From: Kosakonia radicincitans DSM 16656
GTDB lineage: Bacteria > Pseudomonadota > Gammaproteobacteria > Enterobacterales > Enterobacteriaceae
NCBI RefSeq assembly: GCF_000280495.2
Contig: NZ_CP018016.1
Span: forward strand, 5,642,001 to 5,706,000
Direction: 5' to 3'
DNA: 64,000 nucleotides
The notes beneath the pieces were generated by a model. The model ran no database searches and was not told the DNA's origin. It worked only from the letters and a program-made list of their open reading frames with translations. Both the position numbers and the translations under genes were made by a program. How positions within the stretch are numbered: the stretch's first letter is position 1; every line of letters starts with the position of its first letter. Of the stretch, positions 11,421 through 22,788 are shown piece after piece.

Positions 11421-12446
11421 TTGAAACCCAAAAATCAGGTTGCAGCAGCGACCATGAAAGATGTTGCCATGAAAGCAAAGGTTTCTACGGCAACCGTATC
11501 CCGTGCATTAATGAATCCGGAAAAAGTGTCGCAGACGACCCGTAATCGGGTTGAGCAAGCCGCCATGGAAGTGGGTTATTTACCCCAGTCGATGGGACGT
11601 AACGTCAAGCGAAACGAATCCCGCACTTTGTTGGTGATTGTGCCGGATATCTGCGATCCCTTTTTCAGCGAAATCATTCGCGGTATCGAAGTTACCGCAG
11701 CCGAACACGGCTATCTGGTACTGATTGGCGACTGCGCCCACCAGAATCAGCAAGAAAAAACCTTTATCGATCTGATCATTACCAAGCAAATCGACGGCAT
11801 GCTGCTGTTAGGTTCACGCCTGCCGTTCGACGCCAGTATTGAAGAGCAGCGCAATTTGCCGCCGATGGTCATGGCGAATGAATTTGCTCCTGAGCTGGAG
11901 CTGCCTACCGTACACATTGATAACCTGACCGCCGCTTTTAACGCCGTCAATTATCTACAGGAACAGGGGCACCATCTGATTGGCTGTATTGCCGGGCCGG
12001 AAGAGATGCCATTGTGCCACTACCGCTTGCAGGGTTATGTGCAGGCGCTGCGCCGCTCAGGAACGACTGTCGATCCGCACTATATTGCACGCGGTGATTT
12101 TACCTTTGAAGCCGGAGCGCACGCGCTGGAACAGCTACTGGCGTTGCCCAAGCCGCCAACGGCGGTGTTCTGCCATAGCGACGTTATGGCGCTGGGTGCG
12201 CTGTCGCTCGCCAAACGCCGGGGGCTGAAAGTACCGGACGACTTATCGATTATCGGTTTTGATAACATTTCACTGGCAGAGTACTCTGACCCGCCGCTAA
12301 CCACCGTTGCGCAGCCGCGCTACGAAATTGGCCGGGAATCGATGCTGCTCCTGCTGGAACAACTGCAAGGTCATAACGTCAATAGCGGATCGCGCTTGCT
12401 GGATTGCGAATTGATCCTGCGCGGCAGTACCCGGGCGATTACGTAA
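11421..12446 (+). CDS. cytR: LacI-family repressor CytR
   Basis: 341 residues from a TTG start at 11421, which has GAGGAG upstream and gives the E. coli length; starting at 11394 would add nine unrelated residues. The helix-turn-helix is near residues 10-30 (TMKDVAMKAKVSTATVS), followed by a periplasmic-binding-like effector domain for cytidine. CytR represses nucleoside uptake and catabolism genes together with CRP. It stands alone between priA and ftsN, as in E. coli. Confidence 0.95.
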   Translation: MKPKNQVAAATMKDVAMKAKVSTATVSRALMNPEKVSQTTRNRVEQAAMEVGYLPQSMGRNVKRNESRTLLVIVPDICDPFFSEIIRGIEVTAAEHGYLVLIGDCAHQNQQEKTFIDLIITKQIDGMLLLGSRLPFDASIEEQRNLPPMVMANEFAPELELPTVHIDNLTAAFNAVNYLQEQGHHLIGCIAGPEEMPLCHYRLQGYVQALRRSGTTVDPHYIARGDFTFEAGAHALEQLLALPKPPTAVFCHSDVMALGALSLAKRRGLKVPDDLSIIGFDNISLAEYSDPPLTTVAQPRYEIGRESMLLLLEQLQGHNVNSGSRLLDCELILRGSTRAIT

Positions 12447-12539
12447 ATACCTGGCTTTAAGACACCCCCTTCTGGTCAAAAGCCCGTCGCTTAAGTAACA
12501 TGGCGGGCTGATAAACGATATAAATACAGCGAAACGATA

Positions 12540-13541
12540 GTGGCACAACGAGATTATGTACGCCGCGGCCAGCCGGCTCCTGCGCGGCGAAAAGCGAGCA
12601 ACTCAAGGAAAAAGCAACGCAGCAGGTCTGCGGTCTCTCCAGCCATGGTCGCCATCGCGGCCGCCGTGCTGGTCGCCTTTATCGGTGGTCTGTACTTTAT
12701 TACGCACCACAAAAAAGAAGAATCCGAAGCGCTGCAAAATCAAAAGGTCACCGGTAACGGCCTGCCGCCGAAGCCGGAAGAGCGCTGGCGCTACATTAAA
12801 GAGCTGGAAAGCCGTCAGCCAGGCGTGCTTGCGCCTACTGAACCTTCTGCAGGCGGCGAAGTGAAAAACCCGGATCAGCTGACAGATGAACAGCGCCAGC
12901 TGTTAGCGCAGATGCAGGCGGATATGCGCCAGCAGCCGACGCAGCTTAATGAAGTGCCGTGGAACGAACAGACGCCGGAACAACGTCAGCAAACGTTGCA
13001 GCGCCAGCGCCAGGCTCAGCAGCAGCAGCAGCCGCAGTGGACGCAAACGCAGCCGGTACAGCAGCCGCGTACGCAGACGCGTGTAGTGGAACAACCGGTA
13101 CAACAACAACCGGCTCGGACAACGGCCACTGCGCCGCGTCAAACACAGACGCAAACGCAGCAGCAGCCGAAAGCCGCCGCAACATCGCAGCCGTATCAGG
13201 ATCTGTTGCAAACGCCGCCGCATACCACCGCAGCACAGCCGAAAGCGCAGCAAGCTGCGCCGATAACACGTGAGGCGGAAGCGCCGAAAACGCAAACGGC
13301 GGAGAAAAAAGATGACCGCCGCTGGATGATCCAGTGCGGTTCGTTTAAAGGCCAGGAGCAGGCAGAAACCGTTCGCGCCCAGCTGGCGTTCGAAGGGTTT
13401 GATTCACGTATCACCAGCAACAACGGCTGGAACCGCGTGGTACTTGGCCCGGTGAAAGGCAAAGAGAATGCTGATTCCACAATTAGCCGTCTGAAAATGG
13501 CGGGTCATACAAACTGTATCCGTCTCGCCTCCGGGGGTTGA
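12540..13541 (+). CDS. ftsN: Cell division protein FtsN
   Basis: 333 residues with a GTG start. The cytoplasmic tail MAQRDYVRRGQPAPARR interacts with FtsA. One transmembrane segment lies at about 34-55, then a long Q/T/P-rich periplasmic linker (about 140-225), then a C-terminal SPOR domain (about 258-333) that binds denuded septal peptidoglycan. It triggers septal synthesis by activating FtsWI through FtsQLB. Its stop codon overlaps the -35 box of the hslVU heat-shock promoter. Confidence 0.96.
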   Translation: MAQRDYVRRGQPAPARRKASNSRKKQRSRSAVSPAMVAIAAAVLVAFIGGLYFITHHKKEESEALQNQKVTGNGLPPKPEERWRYIKELESRQPGVLAPTEPSAGGEVKNPDQLTDEQRQLLAQMQADMRQQPTQLNEVPWNEQTPEQRQQTLQRQRQAQQQQQPQWTQTQPVQQPRTQTRVVEQPVQQQPARTTATAPRQTQTQTQQQPKAAATSQPYQDLLQTPPHTTAAQPKAQQAAPITREAEAPKTQTAEKKDDRRWMIQCGSFKGQEQAETVRAQLAFEGFDSRITSNNGWNRVVLGPVKGKENADSTISRLKMAGHTNCIRLASGG

Positions 13542-13564
13542 AACCCCCGAAATCCCCCCCATCT
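13536..13564 (+). promoter_or_regulatory. Sigma-32 promoter of hslVU
   Basis: TTGAAA at 13538-13543 and CCCCATCT at 13557-13564, with a 13-bp spacer, match the sigma-32 consensus CTTGAAA-N11-16-CCCCATNT very well. The -35 element overlaps the ftsN stop codon. The expected start lies about 60 bp upstream of hslV. The same arrangement is known for E. coli hslVU. Confidence 0.88.
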
Positions 13565-13633
13565 ATAATTGCATTCTGCCCCGTACGCTGTGCGGGGCGC
13601 TGTATTCTGCATTTGTAACCAAGGGGTCTGCTC

Positions 13634-14164
13634 GTGACAACAATCGTAAGCGTACGCCGTAACGGCCATGTCGTTATTGCCGGTGATGGCCAGGCCACAC
13701 TGGGTAATACCGTAATGAAGGGCAACGTGAAAAAAGTCCGCCGCCTGTATAACGACAAAGTTATCGCAGGTTTTGCCGGTGGTACGGCCGATGCCTTCAC
13801 TTTGTTCGAACTCTTCGAACGCAAACTGGAAATGCACCAGGGCCATCTGGTGAAAGCGGCTGTCGAGCTGGCAAAGGACTGGCGCACCGATCGCATGCTG
13901 CGCAAGCTGGAAGCGCTGCTGGCGGTGGCAGATGAGAACGCGTCGCTGATCATCACCGGTAATGGTGATGTGGTTCAGCCGGAAAATGACCTGATCGCTA
14001 TCGGTTCCGGTGGGCCATACGCCCAGGCCGCAGCCCGTGCGTTACTGGAAAATACCGAGCTTGGCGCGCGTGAAATCGCTGAGAAGGCGTTGGATATTGC
14101 AGGCGATATCTGCATTTACACCAACCACTTCCATACCATCGAAGAATTACCCTCTAAAGCGTAA
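13634..14164 (+). CDS. hslV: ATP-dependent protease subunit HslV (ClpQ)
   Basis: 176 residues from a GTG start. After removal of the initiator the N-terminal threonine T2 (MTTIVSV) is the nucleophile, as in proteasome beta subunits. GDGQAT and the [14 protein letters not shown] segment are typical. It forms two stacked hexamers capped by HslU. It lies ten bases upstream of hslU in a heat-shock operon. Confidence 0.97.
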   Translation: MTTIVSVRRNGHVVIAGDGQATLGNTVMKGNVKKVRRLYNDKVIAGFAGGTADAFTLFELFERKLEMHQGHLVKAAVELAKDWRTDRMLRKLEALLAVADENASLIITGNGDVVQPENDLIAIGSGGPYAQAAARALLENTELGAREIAEKALDIAGDICIYTNHFHTIEELPSKA

Positions 14165-14173
14165 GGATCTCCC

Positions 14174-15505
14174 ATGTCTGAAATGACCCCACGCGAAATT
14201 GTCAGCGAACTGGACAAACATATTATCGGCCAGGACGCGGCTAAGCGTTCTGTGGCAATCGCCTTGCGTAACCGCTGGCGCCGTATGCAGCTTGATGAAG
14301 AGCTGCGTCACGAAGTGACACCAAAAAATATTCTGATGATCGGCCCGACCGGCGTCGGTAAAACCGAAATTGCGCGTCGTCTGGCGAAACTGGCTAACGC
14401 GCCGTTTATCAAAGTTGAAGCGACCAAGTTCACCGAAGTGGGCTATGTCGGGAAAGAAGTGGATTCTATCATCCGCGATCTGACCGATTCCGCAGTGAAA
14501 ATGGTACGTATCCAGTCGATCGAGAAAAACCGCTACCGCGCCGAAGAGTTGGCCGAAGAGCGTATTCTCGACGTACTGATCCCACCGGCGAAAAACAACT
14601 GGGGACAACCGGAGCAATCCGCTGAACCTTCAGCTGCGCGCCAATCCTTCCGCAAAAAACTGCGCGAAGGCCAGCTCGACGATAAAGAGATTGAAATCGA
14701 TCTCGCTGCTGCACCGATGGGCGTAGAGATCATGGCGCCTCCGGGCATGGAAGAGATGACCAATCAGTTGCAGTCCATGTTCCAGAACCTGGGCGGGCAG
14801 AAGCAGAAACCGCGTAAGCTGAAAATTAAAGACGCGATGAAGCTGCTGATTGAAGAAGAAGCCGCGAAGCTGGTCAACCCGGAAGAGTTGAAACAGGACG
14901 CTATCGAAGCCGTTGAGCAGCACGGGATCGTGTTTATCGACGAAATCGACAAAATCTGTAAGCGCGGCAATACCTCCGGGCCGGACGTTTCCCGCGAAGG
15001 TGTACAGCGCGACCTGCTGCCGCTGGTGGAAGGCTGCACCGTCTCAACCAAGCACGGCATGGTGAAAACCGATCACATTCTGTTTATCGCCTCCGGCGCG
15101 TTCCAGGTTGCCAGCCCGTCGGATCTGATCCCGGAATTGCAGGGCCGTCTGCCGATTCGCGTTGAATTGAAGGCGTTAACGACGGAAGATTTCGAGCGCA
15201 TTCTGACCGAGCCAAACGCGTCTGTGACGGTACAGTACAAAGCACTGATGGCGACCGAAGGCGTGAATATCGAATTTACTGACGACGGCATCAAACGCAT
15301 TGCGCAGGCTGCCTGGCAGGTGAACGAAACCACGGAAAACATCGGCGCCCGCCGTTTGCATACCGTGCTGGAACGCCTGATGGAAGACATCTCCTACGAC
15401 GCCAGCGATCTGGGCGGTAAGACCATTATCATCGATGCCGACTATGTAAGTAAGCACCTTGATGCTTTAGTGGCAGATGAAGATCTGAGCCGTTTTATCC
15501 TATAA
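14174..15505 (+). CDS. hslU: ATPase and unfoldase subunit HslU (ClpY)
   Basis: 443 residues, full length. The Walker A motif GPTGVGKT is at 57-64, and Walker B is IVFIDEIDK near 256. The I-domain lies between them and the [10 protein letters not shown] sensor-2 region is near 393. The C-terminal SRFIL tail docks into HslV. It unfolds substrates such as SulA for degradation and is cotranscribed with hslV. Confidence 0.98.
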   Translation: MSEMTPREIVSELDKHIIGQDAAKRSVAIALRNRWRRMQLDEELRHEVTPKNILMIGPTGVGKTEIARRLAKLANAPFIKVEATKFTEVGYVGKEVDSIIRDLTDSAVKMVRIQSIEKNRYRAEELAEERILDVLIPPAKNNWGQPEQSAEPSAARQSFRKKLREGQLDDKEIEIDLAAAPMGVEIMAPPGMEEMTNQLQSMFQNLGGQKQKPRKLKIKDAMKLLIEEEAAKLVNPEELKQDAIEAVEQHGIVFIDEIDKICKRGNTSGPDVSREGVQRDLLPLVEGCTVSTKHGMVKTDHILFIASGAFQVASPSDLIPELQGRLPIRVELKALTTEDFERILTEPNASVTVQYKALMATEGVNIEFTDDGIKRIAQAAWQVNETTENIGARRLHTVLERLMEDISYDASDLGGKTIIIDADYVSKHLDALVADEDLSRFIL

Positions 15506-15534
15506 TCCCGTTCACAACGTTTTCATCACATTCG

Positions 15535-15559
15535 ATGGGGGCTTATGCCCCCATTTTTG
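15535..15559 (+). terminator. hslVU terminator
   Basis: ATGGGGGC, loop TTAT and GCCCCCAT, followed by TTTTTG. It lies 30 bp after hslU and just before the menA start. Confidence 0.88.
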
Positions 15560-15571
15560 TTGGCGTAATTT

Positions 15572-16501
15572 ATGAACGAAACGCAATCTCTGAGCCTTAC
15601 TCAGGCCTGGCTGGAAAGCCTGCGACCTAAAACATTACCGCTGGCATTCGCGGCCATTGTCGTGGGCACCGTGCTGGCGTGGTGGCAGGGTTATTTTGAT
15701 CCGCTGGTCGCCGTGCTCGCATTGATCACCGCTGGCCTGCTACAAATCCTCTCCAACCTTGCCAATGATTACGGCGATGCAGTGAAGGGCAGCGATAAAC
15801 CGGATCGCATTGGGCCGCTGCGCGGTATGCAGAAAGGTGCTATTTCGCTTGCGCAAATGAAGCGAGCGCTGATTATCGTGATTGTGCTGAGCTGCATTTC
15901 CGGGCTGTTGCTGGTGACGGCTGCAACCCAGACGCTGGCAGATTTTATCGGTTTCCTCGTGCTCGGCGGCCTGTCGATCATTGCGGCGATTACCTACACC
16001 ATTGGTAAGCGCCCGTATGGCTATCTCGGCCTTGGCGATATCTCAGTGCTGATTTTCTTTGGTTGGCTGAGCGTGATGGGAAGCTGGTATCTACAAACGC
16101 ATATGCTGATCCCGGCGGTTATCCTGCCCGCCACGGCCTGCGGCCTGCTGGCGACTGCTGTATTGAATATCAATAACTTGCGTGATATCGACAGTGACCG
16201 CGAGAACGGCAAAAACACGCTGGTGGTGCGTTTAGGGCCAATCAACGCCCGCCGTTATCACGCCAGCTTGCTGATCGGCGCGCTGCTGTGCCTGGCGCTG
16301 TTCAACCTGCTGTCATTGCATAGCCTGTGGGGATGGTTATTTCTCCTTGCAGCACCGCTACTTATCAAACAAGCGCGCTTTGTGTTGCGCGAACGCGATC
16401 CGCGCGCTATGCCGCCAATGCTTGAACGTACGGTAAAAGGCGCATTGCTTACTAACTTATTGTTTGTTATTGGAATAATTTTCAGCCAGACACACCTTTA
16501 A
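15572..16501 (+). CDS. menA: 1,4-dihydroxy-2-naphthoate polyprenyltransferase
   Basis: 309 residues, a UbiA-superfamily integral membrane enzyme with about nine transmembrane helices. It attaches octaprenyl to dihydroxynaphthoate in menaquinone synthesis. The first aspartate-rich motif is NDYGDAVKGSD near 65-75 and the second is DIDSDRENGK near 208. The order hslVU-menA-rraA is conserved in enterobacteria. Confidence 0.96.
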   Translation: MNETQSLSLTQAWLESLRPKTLPLAFAAIVVGTVLAWWQGYFDPLVAVLALITAGLLQILSNLANDYGDAVKGSDKPDRIGPLRGMQKGAISLAQMKRALIIVIVLSCISGLLLVTAATQTLADFIGFLVLGGLSIIAAITYTIGKRPYGYLGLGDISVLIFFGWLSVMGSWYLQTHMLIPAVILPATACGLLATAVLNINNLRDIDSDRENGKNTLVVRLGPINARRYHASLLIGALLCLALFNLLSLHSLWGWLFLLAAPLLIKQARFVLRERDPRAMPPMLERTVKGALLTNLLFVIGIIFSQTHL

Positions 16502-16593
16502 CTGATTAATGTCAATTAACAATTGATGATTTTGCCAACAGTGCGGGATGCGCGATATACTAACGTTTCTCGCATCAACTGAACGTTAATCCT

Positions 16594-17079
16594 ATGAAAT
16601 ACGATACTTCTGAGCTTTGTGACATCTACCAGGAAGAGATCAACGTTGTAGAGCCGCTATTCTCTAATTTTGGCGGTCGGTCGTCTTTTGGCGGACAAAT
16701 CATCACGGTGAAATGTTTCGAGGATAACGGGTTGCTGTACGATCTGCTCGAACAAAATGGCCGTGGTCGCGTCCTGCTGGTCGACGGCGGCGGTTCTATG
16801 CGTCGCGCGTTAATCGACGCCGATCTCGCACGCACTGCGGTGCAAAACGAGTGGGAAGGCATTGTGGTTTATGGTGCTGTGCGCCAGGTTGACGATCTGG
16901 AAGAGCTGGATATCGGCATCCAGGCGATTGCCGCTATTCCGGTTGGCGCAGCAGGTGAAGGCATTGGTGAAAGCGACGTGCGCGTCAATTTCGGCGGCGT
17001 CACCTTCTTCTCTGGCGACCATCTGTATGCCGACAATACCGGCATTATCCTTTCCGAAGATCCCCTCGATATCGAGTAA
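16594..17079 (+). CDS. rraA: Ribonuclease E activity regulator RraA
   Basis: 161 residues, the E. coli RraA length. It forms a trimeric ring that binds RNase E and the degradosome helicases and lowers RNA turnover. The family core [19 protein letters not shown] is visible. The name MenG used in older records is wrong for this family. A terminator follows directly. Confidence 0.96.
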   Translation: MKYDTSELCDIYQEEINVVEPLFSNFGGRSSFGGQIITVKCFEDNGLLYDLLEQNGRGRVLLVDGGGSMRRALIDADLARTAVQNEWEGIVVYGAVRQVDDLEELDIGIQAIAAIPVGAAGEGIGESDVRVNFGGVTFFSGDHLYADNTGIILSEDPLDIE

Positions 17080-17112
17080 AAAAAGGGCGCCATCAGGCGC
17101 CCTTCTTCTTTT
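17080..17112 (+). terminator. rraA terminator
   Basis: A-run, GGGCGCC, loop ATCA, GGCGCCC, then a T-rich tail, beginning at the rraA stop codon. Confidence 0.85.
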
Positions 17113-17250
17113 GCGTCAGACAACGCTTCGCTTATCCGATCCGAACGATTTCATGTTGTAGCAAGGCGGCAAGCAAATGAATTCCCGGCAGCACAGATAG
17201 CCTGACCGGAGTGAATGCGCGCAGCCAACACCGTGAAAGATAAAGCGTAA
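17113..17250. repeat. Possible dispersed intergenic element between rraA and zapB
   Basis: The spacer contains GCAAGGCGGCAAG and GCGCAGCCAACACCGTG. These resemble, from memory, a multicopy enterobacterial intergenic element with AAGGCGGCAAG at one side and GCAGCCAAC at the other. No second copy is seen in this window, so the repeat status is not shown. Confidence 0.35.
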
Positions 17251-17556
<306 letters not shown>

Positions 17557-17702
17557 TTAATAAAAATGAGCGCATTTCGCTTGCCTCCGATTGTATGAAT
17601 CACGCCAGCCCCTGTCCAGCGCGGAGCCGCGCTGTTTGCGCTTTGCAACACTTTTCGTCCTCATCCTGGTGCAACAGCGGTGCCCGTCTCTAAATTGTTA
17701 AG

Positions 17703-17860
17703 AGTGAAGTTACAAAAATGATTCAGCTCACATTTCGATATGATACAAAAACACCCCAATTCGCGCGAAAACGCTCATTTTATTGACGCAGTACACACAT
17801 TTTAATTTCGATATTTCTCGTTTTTGCTCGTTAACGATAAATTAACACTATGTCTACACG
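17703..17860 (+). promoter_or_regulatory. glpFKX control region with GlpR and CRP candidate sites
   Basis: The 426-bp zapB-glpF spacer carries the glycerol operon control region. TTTGCTCGTTAACGATAA at 17823-17840 fits the GlpR operator in 16 of 18 positions. Further half-matches, TTTCGATATGATAC at 17733-17746 and TTTCGATATTTCTCG at 17806-17820, suggest a cooperative array as in E. coli. AATGA-N6-TCACA at 17717-17732 is a CRP candidate. Nothing else is recognised in 17515-17700. Confidence 0.7.
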
Positions 17861-17922
17861 ACATCATGGGAGACGTTGGCCCCATGCTAACAATAACCAT
17901 TACTCTTTAGCAGGATCCGATT

Positions 17923-18771
17923 ATGAGTCAGACATCAACCTTAAAAGGCCAGTGCATCGCCGAGTTTCTCGGAACCGGGTTGTTGATTTTTTTCGGTGTC
18001 GGGTGTGTCGCAGCGCTGAAAGTGGCAGGTGCCACCTTCGGCCAGTGGGAAATCAGCATCATCTGGGGTCTTGGCGTGGCTATGGCCATCTACCTGACTG
18101 CAGGGGTTTCCGGCGCGCATCTTAACCCCGCGGTAACGATCGCACTATGGCTCTTCGCCAGTTTTGACGGGCGCAAAGTAACTCCCTTCATCATTTCGCA
18201 GTTTGCCGGCGCGTTTTGCGCAGCGGCGCTTGTTTACGGGCTTTACTACAATCTTTTCCTCGACTTCGAACATACGCACAATATGGTGCGCGGCAGCGTC
18301 GAAAGTCTTGATTTAGCGGGTATCTTTTCAACCTACCCTAACCCGCACATCAACTTTGTGCAGGCTTTCGCAGTTGAAATGGTCATTACCGCTGTTCTGA
18401 TGGGCGTCATCATGGCGCTGGGTGATGATGGCAATGGTGTTCCACGCGGGCCGCTGGCCCCCCTGCTGATTGGTCTGCTGATTGCGGTTATCGGCGCGTC
18501 AATGGGGCCACTGACCGGCTTTGCCATGAACCCGGCGCGTGATATTGGCCCGAAAACCTTCGCCTGGCTCGCAGGCTGGGGCGACGTCGCCTTTACCGGC
18601 GGCAAAGATATTCCCTACTTCCTCGTACCGCTGTTCGGGCCGATCGTAGGCGCGGCGCTCGGTGCGTTCGGTTATCGTAAACTGATTGGCCGCCATCTGC
18701 CGTCAGGAACCAGTGAGGCGGCGGAAGAAAAAGGCACTGCCTCAACGACTCAACAAAAAGCTTCGCTGTAA
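17923..18771 (+). CDS. glpF: Glycerol uptake facilitator (aquaglyceroporin)
   Basis: 282 residues, an MIP-family channel with six membrane spans and two half-helices. The two NPA motifs are at 68-70 (HLNPAVT) and 203-205 (MNPARD); the aspartate after the second and the nearby glycines mark a glycerol channel rather than a water-only pore. It is first in glpFKX and passes glycerol to GlpK. Confidence 0.97.
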   Translation: MSQTSTLKGQCIAEFLGTGLLIFFGVGCVAALKVAGATFGQWEISIIWGLGVAMAIYLTAGVSGAHLNPAVTIALWLFASFDGRKVTPFIISQFAGAFCAAALVYGLYYNLFLDFEHTHNMVRGSVESLDLAGIFSTYPNPHINFVQAFAVEMVITAVLMGVIMALGDDGNGVPRGPLAPLLIGLLIAVIGASMGPLTGFAMNPARDIGPKTFAWLAGWGDVAFTGGKDIPYFLVPLFGPIVGAALGAFGYRKLIGRHLPSGTSEAAEEKGTASTTQQKASL

Positions 18772-20301
<1,530 letters not shown>

Positions 20302-20312
20302 TCCTGCCACCT

Positions 20313-20340
20313 CTCCCCTCCCCCGTTTGGGGGAGGGGAT
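20313..20340 (+). terminator. Strong GC hairpin between glpK and glpX
   Basis: CCCCTCCCCC, loop GTTT and GGGGGAGGGG at 20315-20338 form a very stable stem, but no T-run follows. It could reduce read-through from glpFK into glpX or stabilise the glpFK transcript end. The sequence type recurs behind metL at 3540, hinting at a repeat. Confidence 0.6.
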
Positions 20341-20402
20341 CAATCCTCTCCCCCTCTCCCTGTGGTAAACTTTGTGCAATTTCTTTCACTACAGAGTGTG
20401 TT

Positions 20403-21413
20403 ATGAGACGAGAACTTGCCATCGAATTCTCCCGCGTTACCGAGGCTGCGGCGCTGGCTGGCTACAAGTGGCTGGGACGTGGCGATAAAAACACGGCGGA
20501 CGGCGCAGCGGTAAACGCTATGCGCATCATGCTCAACAATGTCGACATTGACGGTACCATCGTCATTGGCGAAGGGGAGATCGATGAAGCGCCGATGCTG
20601 TTTATCGGTGAGAAAGTCGGCACAGGAAAAGGCGACGCCGTGGATATCGCGGTCGATCCTATTGAAGGCACCCGCATGACAGCGATGGGCCAGGCAAATG
20701 CGCTGGCGGTACTGGCTGTCGGCGATAAGGGTTGCTTCCTGAATGCGCCGGATATGTACATGGAAAAACTGATTGTCGGCCCAGGCGCTAAAGGCGCTAT
20801 CGACCTCAATCTGCCGCTGGCGGATAACCTGCGCAATGTCGCTGACGCGCTGAACAAACCCCTGACTGAATTGACGGTCACCATCCTTGCCAAACCGCGC
20901 CATGACGCAACGATTGCAGAGATGCAAAAGCTCGGCGTGCGCGTTTTTGCCATTCCCGACGGCGATGTCGCGGCGTCCATTCTTACCTGTATGCCGGATA
21001 GCGAAGTCGATGTGCTGTACGGTATCGGCGGCGCGCCGGAAGGTGTGGTTTCCGCAGCGGTGATACGCGCGCTTGATGGTGACATGCAGGGACGTCTGCT
21101 GGCGCGCCATCAGGTGAAAGGCGACAGCGAAGAGAACCGCCGCATCGGCGAACAGGAGCTGAAACGCTGCCGTGGCATGGGCATTCAGGCGGGCAACGTG
21201 CTGCGTCTGGACGATATGGCGCGTAGCGATAATGTGATTTTTGCGGCAACCGGCATCACCAAAGGCGATCTGCTGGATGGCATTACCCGCAAAGGTAATA
21301 TCGCCACCACGGAAACGCTGCTGATCCGCGGGAAATCGCGCACGATTCGCCGCATTCAGTCCATCCACTACCTCGATCGTAAAGATCCGGATGTGCAACG
21401 CCACATCCTGTAA
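20403..21413 (+). CDS. glpX: Class II fructose-1,6-bisphosphatase GlpX
   Basis: 336 residues from ATG 20403 (E. coli length); an open extension to 20280 covers the hairpin and is not coding. Metal- and phosphate-binding motifs include GEGEIDEAP near 56 and DPIEGTRM near 84. It hydrolyses fructose 1,6-bisphosphate in gluconeogenesis, which suits growth on glycerol. It is third in the glpFKX cluster, about 100 bp after glpK. Confidence 0.95.
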   Translation: MRRELAIEFSRVTEAAALAGYKWLGRGDKNTADGAAVNAMRIMLNNVDIDGTIVIGEGEIDEAPMLFIGEKVGTGKGDAVDIAVDPIEGTRMTAMGQANALAVLAVGDKGCFLNAPDMYMEKLIVGPGAKGAIDLNLPLADNLRNVADALNKPLTELTVTILAKPRHDATIAEMQKLGVRVFAIPDGDVAASILTCMPDSEVDVLYGIGGAPEGVVSAAVIRALDGDMQGRLLARHQVKGDSEENRRIGEQELKRCRGMGIQAGNVLRLDDMARSDNVIFAATGITKGDLLDGITRKGNIATTETLLIRGKSRTIRRIQSIHYLDRKDPDVQRHIL

Positions 21414-21509
21414 GGCTATTTGTTCAATTGAGCTTTCCGGCCCGCACGGGCTGGAAATCTCCCTCCACAGGCACGAAGATAAGGCAACGCAACTGAACAG
21501 GAGATAACC

Positions 21510-22256
21510 ATGGCGGAATGGGTAACAGGAAAAGTCACTAAGGTGCAGTTCTGGACCGATGCGCTATTTAGCCTCACCGTGCATGCCCCCGTTAACCCCT
21601 TCACTGCCGGGCAGTTCGCCAAACTTGGTCTGGAAATTGACGGCGAGCGCGTTCAGCGCGCTTACTCTTACGTCAATGCGCCGGGTAACCCCGACCTCGA
21701 GTTCTATCTTGTCACCGTACCGGAAGGCAAACTCAGCCCGCGCCTGGCAGCCCTGCAACCGGGAGACGAAGTGCAAATTGTCAGCGAAGCCGCCGGTTTC
21801 TTTGTGCTTGAGGAAGTACCGGATTGCGAAACGCTATGGATGCTGGCCACCGGCACCGCTATTGGGCCATATCTGTCGATTTTGCAGGAAGGCAAGGATC
21901 TGCAACGCTTTAAAAATCTGGTGCTGGTGCACGCCGTGCGCTATGCCGCGGATCTCAGCTACTTGCCGCTGATGCTGGAACTGCAACAGCGTTATGAAGG
22001 GAAACTGCGTATTCAGACGGTAGTCAGCCGGGAGACGATTTCCGGCTCACTGACCGGACGCGTACCGGCGTTGATTGAAAGTGGTGCGCTGGAAGAAGCC
22101 GTCGGGCTGCCGATGAACACCGAAACCAGCCATGTGATGCTGTGTGGCAACCCGCAAATGGTACGCGATACCACACAACTCCTTAAAGATTCCCGGCAAA
22201 TGACCAAGCACCTGCGCCGCCGACCGGGGCATATCACCGCGGAACACTACTGGTAA
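21510..22256 (+). CDS. fpr: Ferredoxin/flavodoxin NADP+ reductase
   Basis: 248 residues, the E. coli Fpr length. The FAD-binding RAYSYVN is near 50. The NADP site is ATGTAIGPYLSIL near 113. The C-terminal HYW ending stacks on the flavin. It moves electrons between NADPH and ferredoxin or flavodoxin and in E. coli belongs to the SoxRS regulon. Its stop abuts the stop of yiiR on the other strand without a spacer. Confidence 0.96.
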   Translation: MAEWVTGKVTKVQFWTDALFSLTVHAPVNPFTAGQFAKLGLEIDGERVQRAYSYVNAPGNPDLEFYLVTVPEGKLSPRLAALQPGDEVQIVSEAAGFFVLEEVPDCETLWMLATGTAIGPYLSILQEGKDLQRFKNLVLVHAVRYAADLSYLPLMLELQQRYEGKLRIQTVVSRETISGSLTGRVPALIESGALEEAVGLPMNTETSHVMLCGNPQMVRDTTQLLKDSRQMTKHLRRRPGHITAEHYW

Positions 22257-22676
22257 TCAGCGATACTTCACTTCCAGCGTCTCTTTGCCATATTTGTTTT
22301 CTCCCTGGGTGCCGACAAACGCGCCCAGGTCGATCAGCATCATGACAATAATCACCACCGGAATCAGACGTCCCACCGCCCATTCCAGCGTACCGTTCAG
22401 CACTTCCCAGTGGCCGGAAAGCAACATCCACGCCAGTACCATCAGCAATCCCCACGCGCCATGACGGCCGCGATCGTGCAAACGTTTCACCATTACGCAG
22501 GCAGTCGGCCAGATGAGGCACACCAGAATAAACGCGGCCATCTGGAAATCGAGCATTCCACTGTTTGCCAGCGCAAACAGCACTGTCATGCTCACTACCC
22601 AGAGGATGATCCAGACCCAAAAGTCGCGTCGACCAATGCGCCCTTTAAACGAAAACAACCACTGCTGTATGCCCAT
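22257..22676 (-). CDS. yiiR: DUF805 inner-membrane protein YiiR
   Basis: 139 residues with four predicted transmembrane helices and the DUF805 start FSFKGRIGRRDFW. The function of the family is unknown. It is convergent with fpr with zero bases between stop codons, so any terminators must lie inside coding sequence. Confidence 0.88.
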   Translation of the reverse strand: MGIQQWLFSFKGRIGRRDFWVWIILWVVSMTVLFALANSGMLDFQMAAFILVCLIWPTACVMVKRLHDRGRHGAWGLLMVLAWMLLSGHWEVLNGTLEWAVGRLIPVVIIVMMLIDLGAFVGTQGENKYGKETLEVKYR

Positions 22677-22788
22677 GTAAGGTTCCTTATTATCGTAATG
22701 CTGCGTAGTTTACCCTGGCAGCGGGAGTTTTTGACAAGCCAGCCCGATATCGTTTTAATCGTGAGCACACTTTAGAGAGGGCGATGTA

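Noticed and set aside
12959..13273. Alanine-rich plus-strand frame inside ftsN
   Set aside because: It is the CAG/CAA-rich linker of ftsN read in another frame.
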